Origin: Daphnia carinata
Lineage: Eukaryota; Arthropoda; Branchiopoda; Diplostraca; Daphniidae
NCBI RefSeq assembly: GCF_022539665.2
Contig: NC_081334.1
Span: 6,914,424 to 6,978,423, forward strand
Direction: 5' to 3'
Length of the DNA stretch: 64,000 nucleotides
Under the pieces are notes generated by a model, which saw only the letters and a program-made list of their open reading frames with translations, did no database searches and was not told where the DNA came from. Every line of letters begins with the position of its first letter. The stretch's first letter is position 1. Positions 45,747-56,183 of this stretch are shown piece after piece. The position numbers were made by a program, and so were the translations under genes.

Positions 45747-46604
45747 GATAATGATAGAATGCTTACAGATAAACGATAAACCAATGGAAACAATGATTAC
45801 CATCAAAGGTGACAAAAACAAATAAAGCAAAGCAAAAAAAAAAGTTAATAAATGTAATGTGTGAACACAGCTAACACAGACAATGAAAGAAACAAATTTT
45901 GGAAAAAATATTTTATAAAAAAAATTTTATTGACAATTCTCTGCACATTACAATTATTTTTGCAACTTTAAAAAGGCACAATAGCCCTTTCAAAAGTTGC
46001 CGTCAACCCAGGCAGGGGGAGACACTGCCTTGTTGACCAACCGGGGAGATTACCCGGTGATTGGCTAAGAGAAGCCGGAAGAAGAGCTGAAGATTTGGAA
46101 CATTTTTACAGGAGCGATTAACCTTTAGTTCGGATTTGTGGGCAGCCACGTCACCCTCCGTGAACACATCATCGGACGAAGCGGCACCCCACGTCCCCTT
46201 TCCGGCCAGAGCCCTCCAAACCTCGGTATATGTTGTTTTTATATATACCGTACAGTAGGGGCATGACCCCCTACGGGCTTATTACGAGTCAAGGGGAAAC
46301 GGGGCTACGGAAAGGAAGGGAGCCCAGATATGCACTTCAATTTATGAAAAATTAAATACCGTTTTTAAATGAGAATCTGAATGAAGTATGGAAATTCCAT
46401 GTAGTGTATCCAAACCTTCCCCCAAACAGAAACCTTTTCAGATCAAAATTTATTGTTCATCTATAATAATACAGTAAAACACCATTAGGCATAAAAACTC
46501 TTAATTCATATATAGAGTTCATACCTTACATGATTCGTGAGTTGATTGCGAGCATATTCTTCTGTCAGATGCAGAGAAATTGATAACACTCTGCATAATT
46601 TAAT

Positions 46605-46982
46605 GACGTGCAACTCTGAAACAGCAAAAATGCCGATTTCAAAGTTGCTGTCAACCAAGGTAGGGGGAGACACTACCTCACTTGACTCACCGGGGAGATT
46701 ACCCGGTGCGTGGCTAAGAGAAGCCGGAAAAAGAGCGAAGGTTGCGGACAAGCTTTTACGTGAGCGATTAACTGTTAATTCGGATTTTTGGGTAGCCTCA
46801 TAGCCCTCCAATGATATCATCGGACCATGAGGACCCCCACGTCCCCTTTCCAGACAGCGCACTCACAACCGTTACTGCTGATCACAGTAGGGGCATGACC
46901 CCCTACGGGCTTATTACAAATCAAGGGGAAACGGGGCCGCAGAAAAGAAGGGAGCCCAGATATACACTTCAATTTTTTAAAA
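46605..46982 (+). repeat. Hairpin-rich structured element, copy 4 (diverged)
   Basis: Clearly the same element but with many substitutions. The inner stem reads GGTAG 46659-46663 with CTACC 46673-46677, where the other copies have GGCAG/CTGCC: a compensatory change. The outer GTCAA/TTGAC pairing is kept, ACCGGG/CCCGGT and GGCT/AGCC are unchanged, the CGGTATAT stem is lost, and the GTAGGGG/CCCCTAC hairpin is intact. Confidence 0.7.
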
Positions 46983-49435
46983 ATAAACATACCTCCGTAT
47001 ACCAAAACCTAAAAGAATCCGGAATTCTTCGGTCATCCTTTGAACGAATATCAATTTCTGCTTAAACGAACAATTTGAGTCCGAATCTGCTAGCTGTAGG
47101 TTACTGTTTTTTCGTTTCGTATGCGTCTTGTGGATATGTCCTGGGAAAAACATAACCAAGGGAAGTCTGACATTTTCAGTCCATCGGCCGTGTTGATAAC
47201 AATGGATGTAGAATTTTAAAAAATGCCGCTTCAGACTGTTGAAAAAGTGACAAACAATAAATCAAAAACTATAACCAACATGTACAAAACAGTTATTTAC
47301 ACAGATTTCTCGCTATGTTCGGGACGCCAATATCACCAAAATGGCACTAAAACCACTACCATCCTTGTTCTTCGCAAAGCCGAATCTACGAACAAACAAC
47401 AGCTAAAATTAATAAAAAATGTACATTTCCAAGTTAAATCATTTTGAGTTTTGACGTACGCAGTTAGACGCAACCAACTCCTCCACACCGCCAAGGATTA
47501 AGTCATCAATGGCATAATTTAAACTTAAATCAATGAAATAAGGGGCCATATTTAAACCATTAGTAGGGAATTCCGCCAAAGCGTTAAGCTTGTCTGGTAG
47601 AGACAATGTGTAAGACTCCCACATTCACTGATAACATCACCAAGCTATCACAAGTCGAATTTTCAGGTTGCTCCTACACGCTCATCATTGGTAAACAATA
47701 CTTTAAGATTGTTAACATTTTAGAAATATGCAAACAAATATACAGAAACATATAACAATGGCCCACTCAAATTGTTTAACATACGCGAAGGCTTTAAAGC
47801 ACTCCTTTTATCCTTTATCCTTTGACATGACGTCGGGACTACGGTGAATTCTTAAGCTGTTTTTGGCATTACAGCTAACTTCCTCAACAGGCAGTTGACG
47901 CTCACAAGATAGGAAAATTTTTAATATAAACTTTCATCTATTTAAATAAAAGCAGTATTATTAACTTGAAACATCAGTGTTGCCACTAATATAATTTAGC
48001 TTTCCACTTTCCTTTCTTTCGCCAAAACTCCGAAATCCATTTAAGCTGGCGAAACCCCAAGAAAAAAGCTCTTCCGACTGCGAGGACTCTCCAAAAGAAT
48101 CTTTATGGAATTGGTCTACACACTGGGCAGTTTTTGTTGCAATTTTTGGGATACATGTCAGCCCACGAAGCACACCTACAAATGCCCCCACTATTAACCT
48201 GCCAAATATAGGAACAATGGGCAGAAAATACAATGTAGCCACTAACAGCTAAAGCTATAATTTTGAATATGGTGTTTTTCTTGGTTACATTTCATTCTCA
48301 TTTTGAACTTCAGCCACCAACGTTTGGTTTGTCCTTCTCCATACTTCCCAGCTTGACTGCTTTAACACAGATAATTTTCATAACCATGATTCCATTTACT
48401 CACGATGTTGCTATATTCAGGAATTTTGAATGTCAGGTAGAACTTTCTTAACAGTTCTGATACAAAATATATTTAACTATTTGGTTAACAGATTGTGAAA
48501 TATTTTCTGTCGGTTTACCTAGCATATGTCTTTCTTGGGTTTCTTCACTCGTTTTATTTCTCAATTTCAGGATTTTTGGCCATTTTGAGTTTATTTAAGT
48601 AGATTCCCACCACAGATAACTTGTCAGTACCCCACAGTCTACAACTAAAAAATATTTAAAAAGCAGAAACATTGTTTGTAAATGAATGAAATACTTTTAA
48701 TGCTTCAGGTCCCTGTGTGGAAGAAAAACAAAACCACTGTACAAGTGAATTCCTTTCTGATTCAGGTATCAACCTAAAATCTATGTTTAATGTCAAATGG
48801 TTTTTTTATTCGATGGTGTTTCCTATTTTTAAAAATTATAAATTCAAATCAGCTAAAAACATTTTTTAAATATCTGATATGAAACTTTTTGAAGACCTGA
48901 ATTTCTGATATTTTCCAGATGACAAGAGGCATCTCCAACGTAGTTAGTGGTTAGCATCACTTTTATCTCCCACAACATTTTCGTTCTCTAAAAATAGAAC
49001 CAATGGACGTCAATAAAATCCTATATAGACAATAAAAGGACACCATACAGCAAGAATTCAATTTTCTTTTCTCTCCTATCAAGTTTTACCATCATCAAAA
49101 CTAGATCTATCAAACCTTTGATTAGACTGTACCGACAGGTATTTTCCTAGACTTCTGCAGCAGTGGTTCCTTCTGCTATTTTGACTGTGATCCATTTCAA
49201 ACAAAACATATCCATCACCACACCAAACACTTTTCCTCGGTCTCGCCGCCAGGTCAGCTCACACGAGTGTGGAAAACTTCGACCATTTTCCACCCTCTCC
49301 CGTACCGACATTCATTCATAAGTCAAAGCAACTGTTTTCAAGTAAATTTGCGAACATTTGAGTCAGGTAAATCTGCGTACCTTAACAATAGATGGCTGCA
49401 CTGATTAATGGATCATCACCGAATATTTCTGCTGC
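46983..49435. other. AT-rich region without supported genes
   Basis: Only short open stretches are present (for example 93 codons at 47961-48242 on the minus strand, with two hydrophobic segments, and 61 codons at 47439-47624). I recognise none of them and splice evidence is lacking. It may hold remnants of the repeat nest. Confidence 0.4.
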
Positions 49436-49439
49436 ATCT

Positions 49440-50260
49440 ATGCCGAAGAAAATTTTAAGCCTGACTGATAAATAAGCCCGAGTGATAAAATAAGCCCGAC
49501 TTTCTGCTGCATGGCGCTAGCGCTCTGGCGTACTGGCGCCGTGGCGCGCTAGCATTGCGTCAAATATTCGGTAAATTTAAAAAACGATTAACCCAATGAA
49601 AAATATATCCGGAATCGGCATTCAATTTTGAGTATATCCTGTGATTTTCAACCAATTCCAGTGAGTGTCAGTTTTTTCAGTTACAAATTTTAAGCCCGAC
49701 AAAATAAGCCCGGCCTTATGTTTTTGACGTTTAATTTATAAACTATAAGGCCAATTGAAAAATAAACTTGATTTCTGTGATCAGCATTTAATTCTGAATC
49801 GAAATCGTGTATTTTAAGCTACATTTGGGCAAAAATGAAAAAGGAGGTACAAAACGCTATCACGTACTGGCGCGCTAGTTTTTAGCGCGATGCAGCACAA
49901 ATATTCGCTGTATCGAAAAAACGGTTTACTTAATGAAAAAAATAACAATTTTCCCGTAATCAGCATTCAATTTTGAGTATATTTTAAATTATTCAGCCAA
50001 TTCCAACGAGTGTCAGTTTTTGGAGGTTTTTGAGGCAATTTTCCCACGGTCATTCTCTTCGTTTATTTCAAAAACTATACGACCAATTGAAAAATAAACT
50101 TGATTTCCGTGATCAGCATTTAATTCTGAATTGAAATCATGTATTTCAAGCCAAATTTGGGCAAAAATTTAAAAGGAGGTACAAAGCGCTATCACGTACT
50201 GGCGCGCTGGTTTTTAGCGCGATGCAGCATAAACATTCGCTGTACTTAGTAAACTGTTCA
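49440..50260. repeat. Tandem repeat array, unit about 320-330 bp
   Basis: Successive units share TGGCGCGCTAG, a GCGTCAAATATTCG- or GATGCAGCA-type stretch, TTTTGAGTATAT, GAGTGTCAGTTTTT, then AAAACTATA..CCAATTGAAAAATAAACTTGATTT and CAGCATTTAATTCTGAAT. The units near 49850 and 50180 are the most alike. Parts recur singly at 40120-40330 and, inverted, near 38255-38340 and 39920-39990. Confidence 0.75.
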
Positions 50261-50544
50261 CTTAGTGAAAAAAAATAAATAAGGGAGAAAGAAAATAGAC
50301 GAGTTAGATGCGGATTTGAGGCTATTTGCATACAAAAATAGCAGGTGAGAAATGAAAATGCTGTTTATAAATTTTCCCAAAAATAGTTAACAAGAGAACA
50401 ATGGTAAGCTATAAAAACGACGGTCAAATGACATTCTGTAAGAAACTGTCTAGGTAAATGAATTTTGTGTGTCTGTGTGTCTTTGTTTATCAATTTTGTA
50501 GTTTAATGCCGTTTAGAAAAGTTTCAACAAGTTACGTTTTTTAA

Positions 50545-53500
50545 CTAGTGGGAACGGGCAATGTCTGAAAAATATTCGAGTATATCACTCATGGAAAAAT
50601 CCAAAGTTATCAGGGCACCGGGATAGCAACGCTGAATCATGTCTTCAAGTGATTTATATTGTCGAATGAATTCTTCTTGCATTGCACGCCATACAACCTA
50701 TTTAACAGCGTTTCATTATGTGTCATCAAGAATATTGAAATGTTATGACCTGTAACAAGTTGCCTTCGTCAGAGAGATGTTTTTCTACTTTTTTGTACAG
50801 AGATTCGAGGCCTTTTTTAACTTCTCTTCCTGGGTAAATAGAAATTACTTTCCGAAGCTCTTGTTTACTAAACGCCATTTGGTATCCAATTTCTGACTCC
50901 TTAACTCCTTGTGAAACTTTTGCTTGCACACCATCAAAAAATATCTATCACATACATTTTTTTATATGTTAATATAAAACGCTACTAGCTCCAGGTTTTA
51001 TGACTTTAAATAATGCTTACGTTCAGCTTCTCCAATGGCCTTCCAAAATAGAGGATAACATACAATTGAAGGGCTTCCTGATATCGTTGCTTTGCCTCCT
51101 TCTTCTCCGCTTCGAGGACAGCAATTTTTAATTGTGATAACAAAGCATGTAACCGATGATAATTTTCTAAGAAGCGCATGCAGATAAAAAATGTTAGAAA
51201 TAATTGCTATTTCAATTACGGTATTACATGAAAAAAAAAATGAAATAAGAACAATAATAGATGAAGTACCCATCTTAATCACATCAGCGGGAGTTTTAGA
51301 ATTTTCAACAGCAATTCTTGGAATAACGTCAAACATAGCCCGCACCAAACGAGTGTAACATTTGTCAACATCAACACGTCGCTCGGAATTCTTAAAAATA
51401 TTTTCAATAATCATAGAAAACTCCTTCAAAAGAAAGAAAAGATTAAAAATTAGAATTTATAGTAGCTACTCCAGCAGTTGGTAAAATAGTTCAAGAATTT
51501 AAGAATTATACTTCAAAATTTGAAATAAAAGGAAGAATTCCGCATTTTGATTTTTAGGCTGTCTAGATTCTTCAATCGATCGAAGTTGGGTCATGAAAAA
51601 TCGATCGAATGATCGTTTCACGTGAACTAATGACGAGCCAAACGTAACACTGAGAAAAGAGCCAGTATCAGTTGCAGACAACACGTGCTGGCTCAGCCTC
51701 ACGAGAACATATAAAGGTGAACTAAAAATGGCACAAATAAGTAATGAACAATCCATAATTTAGGTTCTTAAAACACTTACAAACTATCAACTTTCTCGTA
51801 TGTCGCAAGAAAGCTGACAAGTTCCGGTTCAAGAACAGCAAATAAAACACTCATCATTTTTCGTACTTCCTCGTTAATGGAACGTTCCGGAGATTTGTTA
51901 CTTGATGACGATTCATCCCCTTCGTTGCCTCCTTGATCTAAAGCAAAGAACGCAACACAAAATTCTTGTTCTACAAGACAAACTGGTTCAAGTTCCGCGA
52001 GAGCACATTCGAGTAGGTCTTCAAGACGTTTCCTCTCATGGATATCGACTTCCACCTGGGTGTAAAACCAATAGTTAATAAATACATTGAAGCCATTTTA
52101 ATCAAGAAAAGACTTCTGTTTTTTATAATGCTTACCGTCCAAAGCTCTCTCTCATTGCCTAGCAAATTTTGACTTGGTTGTTGTATTGTCCCACTAGGGC
52201 TTGCTGCAGTAACACTAGTTCCGGATGGATTTTTTATGGATAGGGAATGTCTGGCCCCAACCTCTGAGCCAGAGTCACTTCCACGCACTACAACAGGGAA
52301 ATTTTTTTAAAGGACGCAGCACACAAAACGGTAACATAGCATGGCAATGCAGTGGTACTCTACGTTTTCTCTCGCGAAGTCCAATCACTTTCGACCGAGC
52401 TTCATCAAAGAATTGGCGGAGATCTCTTTCATACAACTTGCAAATTGAAGTGGTGTAAACCTCAAGCAATTTCTCGTAGCAGCCATGATCTGTAGCTTTA
52501 AGCCAATGCATTAAAGGTGCATACATTTGTAGTTGAGAATGTAGTTTTCCGTGTTTGGCTAGTGAAACAGTTGTCTGGGACGAGCTGGAACTCTTAGAGC
52601 TTTGACTGCTAGTTTCTCCAGAATCATTGCTCTACAATAAAAAATTAATACGTTCGATAAGCTTAAATTAAACCAAAAACAATGAAAACGGTCAGATATT
52701 ACTAGGTGAATAAAGAGATTATTCAATTGACGGGTAACTGTGGGCGTAAACTTTGCTCGCCATTTTTCTAATTGTCGCCGTTGGTCTTGAACGGCAACCA
52801 TTTTCTCTATTCCTATGGAAATGATAAAATGAATGAATAAACGGAAATCCATTTTTCCTAGACAAGATTTTCACACCTGGCTTCAATTCAGCATTCATTG
52901 CACGCTGAAGAGATTTGGCGGCTAATATAGCGTTTTGAAGGCCAGTGGGACTGTTCAAGTCGGGATTGTTCAAAGTGACCTGCTGGGCGTGTGGAATATC
53001 TAGCTGTGCCTACGGGATTTAGAAAAAAAGAATGAAGTTGTTTGCAGGCGAAAACCAAAATTCAGAAAAGAAATTTTACAACTAAATTGTTAAGTTCCAT
53101 AAGAAGTAGACGATTGTTGCGATTGGCGGTCTCCAACGATACGTTTTTCTCACCAACTGTTGCCATTGCTACACGAGCTTGGAGAAGAATGTTTTCGTAC
53201 TTGTCCAATTCTGATTCAATACTTGCAGCTTCATTTTCGGCCGCTTCAAGAAGGTTCAACAATTGTATGACTTGAGCTTCAGAACCCATTAAACTTTGAA
53301 TGTTGGCCTGGCGCAAAAATCAAATCATCATTATGTTTCAAGAAAAATTTTGAATTGAAATATAACATGCTCCATCAAGTAAAGACAAATCTTTAGCGAG
53401 TTGTTCCATAAACTTTTCTGCGTTGCTCAAGGCGTTATTAGACTGCGATAATAACCGTTCCAGATCCTTCTCTTCTCGATCAGTAAGAGCCTGATAATCA

Positions 53501-54246
53501 TCCTCACCAATGCCTCCATCCATCTGGCCACTGACTACACAAAGCTATGCATTTTTAGATTTCTATTTGAAATGCTGTAAATTTTCAAACCTTCATGGTC
53601 TAGTGCTGTGGATGCTTCTGGTATTACAGTATCTTCAGTAATGCCTGGAGGTATGTTGTTAAACATTGGGCTTTGCTTCGGCAAATACTTTGAACATAGT
53701 TTCCACAGAATGGAAAATAATAGAAGTCTTTCCTGAACATTTGATGCTGACCAGTGATAAACCTTGTCAAAATGAAGGCTGAATTCAGCAGTCTCCTGGC
53801 AACACAAAATGAGAAACTAGAATTTTGGAGCTTGAATCGGTTGTTGTTGGTGCAATAATAAAGTTCAACAACATAACTATGGTTTACGTGGAAATTTTTT
53901 CCAACCTTGTTCCCATCAATGCCATCTACAAGCTTCAGCTCTTTCAAGGGCCAATTGCTTTTCTTTTTGTAAATATTATTTTTCTCCGTTTTCTTCACCT
54001 GGAAATGAACAGTTAATCAAATTAATGATTTAGAAAAACAAACATGATTCTGTAACTCTTATGTGGCGGCTGAAGTACCTTGTATATAACAGCTCCAATA
54101 CTTTGATCTGCAGTAACAGCTACACATAAAAAACAAGGAGCTGCTTTTTTCTTCTTGCCCACACTAGTCACATGAACCAAACCAACAAGTCTCTCTTCGC
54201 CAGGCGTAAACAATTCTCGTTGTAAGCTATGCCTAAGTGCCGCCAT
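50545..54246 (-). CDS. EXOC1: Exocyst complex component 1 (Sec3)
   Basis: Sec3 marks sites of polarised exocytosis by binding PI(4,5)P2 and Rho-type GTPases and tethers secretory vesicles within the octameric exocyst. Fifteen exons on the minus strand: 54079-54246, 53906-53998, 53591-53795, 53371-53534, 53080-53307, 52877-53009, 52703-52812, 52359-52631, 52136-52261, 51781-52055, 51512-51721, 51270-51423, 51021-51166, 50750-50944, 50545-50697; about 877 residues against 894 in human. The N-terminal PH-like region includes [15 protein letters not shown] and [15 protein letters not shown]; then [17 protein letters not shown], a coiled-coil stretch, [16 protein letters not shown] and the end [18 protein letters not shown]. 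The junction 51512/51423 is one base out of phase with canonical sites, and 53371 uses a GC donor. The 52261 acceptor was chosen for phase; 52287 is an alternative site. Confidence 0.95.
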
Positions 54247-54984
54247 TTATTTGGAGAATGTAACACCGAATGTAAAACAAGATTCTCAATCGTCAATAAA
54301 AGATTTATCAATTTTCGGAATGAAGTAACTCCGTACAGAACATAATTGCAGTCCGTCTGCTGAATGAGGTAATCTGTCAAAAGCTCAAAACAGGGAGCCA
54401 ACGCGATCTGGTGGTGGAAACTAACGTGTCTTTTTTTTTTTTTTTTAATTATTATTAAATAACCAATTAATAAAAATTATTATTACTAACCTGCTAGCTG
54501 GTGCAAAACTGCTGTTGCAAACCGCATTACTGCATTACTGTACACCATAATGGTGTTAGACACAGGAAAGGAAAAACAAAAAACGGTATCGAAGAGGGTC
54601 ACATTACTCGATAATTAGCTGCCTGCATCCATGAACCTAGTGGCCATGGGGAGAACTTACGAACAACCTACAAGCTCCGATTACCCCTTCTCTACCTGAG
54701 TTTGTGGGTCGATCTTCGATGTAATGAACGGTACTACAGATCGTTTTTTTGTGCCATTTTTAGCCCCTTTATAGTAGGCATGGCTCTTCTTCTTTCTTCT
54801 TTTTTCATATCCAGCGTTGTCATTTCCGATGTCCGAAGCGATGAGTTGAAGAATTTTGAGAATCCGATTTGAAGAATTTTTCGATGTCTTGAAATCCGAT
54901 GTGAAGAATCTTGTGTTGTGATGAATCTTGAATGGTGGGCGGGAAGGAGGCTGGTGGGAGGAGTGGGAGGGAGGGCAGGGAAAT

Positions 54985-55058
54985 TGGAGGTGGCGGGATT
55001 TGAACCCGGGACCGACAGAATACAAAGCGAAGGTGATAACCATTGTGCCAGGACCGCA
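54985..55058 (-). repeat. tRNA-like sequence with intact pol III boxes
   Basis: On the minus strand TGGCACAATGG fits box A exactly and GGTTCAAATCC fits box B exactly, 41 nt or so apart, with a T-arm CGGG/CCCG. The 5' end does not pair with the CACCTCC 3' end, so it is a tRNA pseudogene or SINE head rather than a clear tRNA gene. Confidence 0.55.
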
Positions 55059-55132
55059 CATCCCAACCAAATTTTGCTTTCGGTGTAGCCCATTACAATA
55101 GATAGCTTATGTATAGATTATGTGAGAGAAGT

Positions 55133-55190
55133 ATGGCGCTGTAGCATAGTTCGCGGATGCCATGCTGTTTTCTCGGGTTCGAATCTTTAT
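55133..55190 (+). repeat. tRNA-like sequence (weak)
   Basis: TGTAGCATAGTT and GGGTTCGAATC resemble pol III boxes A and B at the usual spacing, but stems are poor. It is probably a tRNA-derived relic. Confidence 0.3.
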
Positions 55191-56183
55191 TGTTCTATTA
55201 TTTAAATATTTGCTTTTCGTGTTTTAATAATTTGAGATTAAAAACAAATTGAAAAGAAAAAATCTAGTTGCCGTCTTATATGAAGAACATTCGAAAGAAA
55301 AAGACTTACAGTACAACAATATGTATTTATATCAGATATCAGATGCACATCATAATCAGATTCATTCTTATTTTTTGTTTTATTTTGCATACCAAGATTA
55401 TTATACCATGAAAATGTGAATATTATTACACTTGACGCACGCAATAGTTTAGGCCCGTCATGTCGAAATAACACACGCACAGATGAAAACGAGAAATTTG
55501 GCATGTTGAATCATCAAACTGCGCACTCTTCAAATTAACATATGCATGATGTGGAGGGAAAAAAAAAAGGGAGGAGAAATTCCAAAATGAATCTGGCGGT
55601 GTGATGTCGGCGAATCATTTTCGCTCTACGTAGATAAGAAAAATATTTACACGAAAGGAATAACAGAAAACCGTTACAACTCTAACACAACTTTAAAAAT
55701 GCAGTTAAAAAAAAAAAAAAAGAAAAAAAAACAAACATGATTTTCAATGTCGATAGTGATTCCAATATATCTCTTTTACTGGTTGGTGTGTATGTAATAT
55801 ATAGAAATGGACAGGGAAGAAAAAAAAACCATCAAATATGTCGAAGAATGTCCACATCTACTCGGATTCCATCTCGATATTTGATTATCACATGAGACGG
55901 GGTGATGACTACACTTCATTATTCGACTCGAGCAGTCTTCTGATGACGCAAAAAGTACAACGCAGGTGGTTCCGTCAAAGGTTTACAGCGTAGAATGACA
56001 AAGGTTTCAATCTGAATTTTCTTATTTTGCCCTTTTTTTTTCACTCTTTATTTTATTTATTTTTTTTTTTTTTACTAAAAAAAAGCACATTACTGTTATA
56101 TATAGTGAATATTCAACGCACGACGATCTGGTTGGCGGATTGATTATACAACCGTGTTTTTTTTTTTGTTTTGTTTTTTTTTT

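Larger units (their letters stand above)
45385..46600 (+). repeat. Third, truncated unit: tRNA-like heads plus structured element copy 3
   Basis: From about 45385 this segment matches, in reverse order, the stretch 42915 down to 41990 of the left arm: two tRNA-like heads, a linker (CTTACAGATAAACGATAAACC) and the hairpin-rich element (45845-46365). In copy 3 the stems are GTCAAC 46002-46007 / GTTGAC 46032-46037, GGCAG 46011-46015 / CTGCC 46025-46029, ACCGGG 46040-46045 / CCCGGT 46053-46058 and GTAGGGG 46255-46261 / CCCCTAC 46268-46274. After 46365 it continues as a decayed version of the unknown gene's 3' end. Confidence 0.7.
54247..56183. other. Intergenic region between EXOC1 and teneurin
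   Basis: The EXOC1 promoter must lie at the left side. The region holds a poly-T run near 54430, two tRNA-like sequences (54985-55058 and 55133-55190) and, at the right, AT-rich sequence with the teneurin 3' UTR. TTTATT at 56047-56052 is AATAAA on the minus strand, about 130 nt past the teneurin stop. No other gene is supported. Confidence 0.5.

Noticed and set aside
54985-55058. A functional tRNA gene
   Set aside because: Boxes A and B are perfect but the acceptor stem does not pair, so I list it only as tRNA-like.
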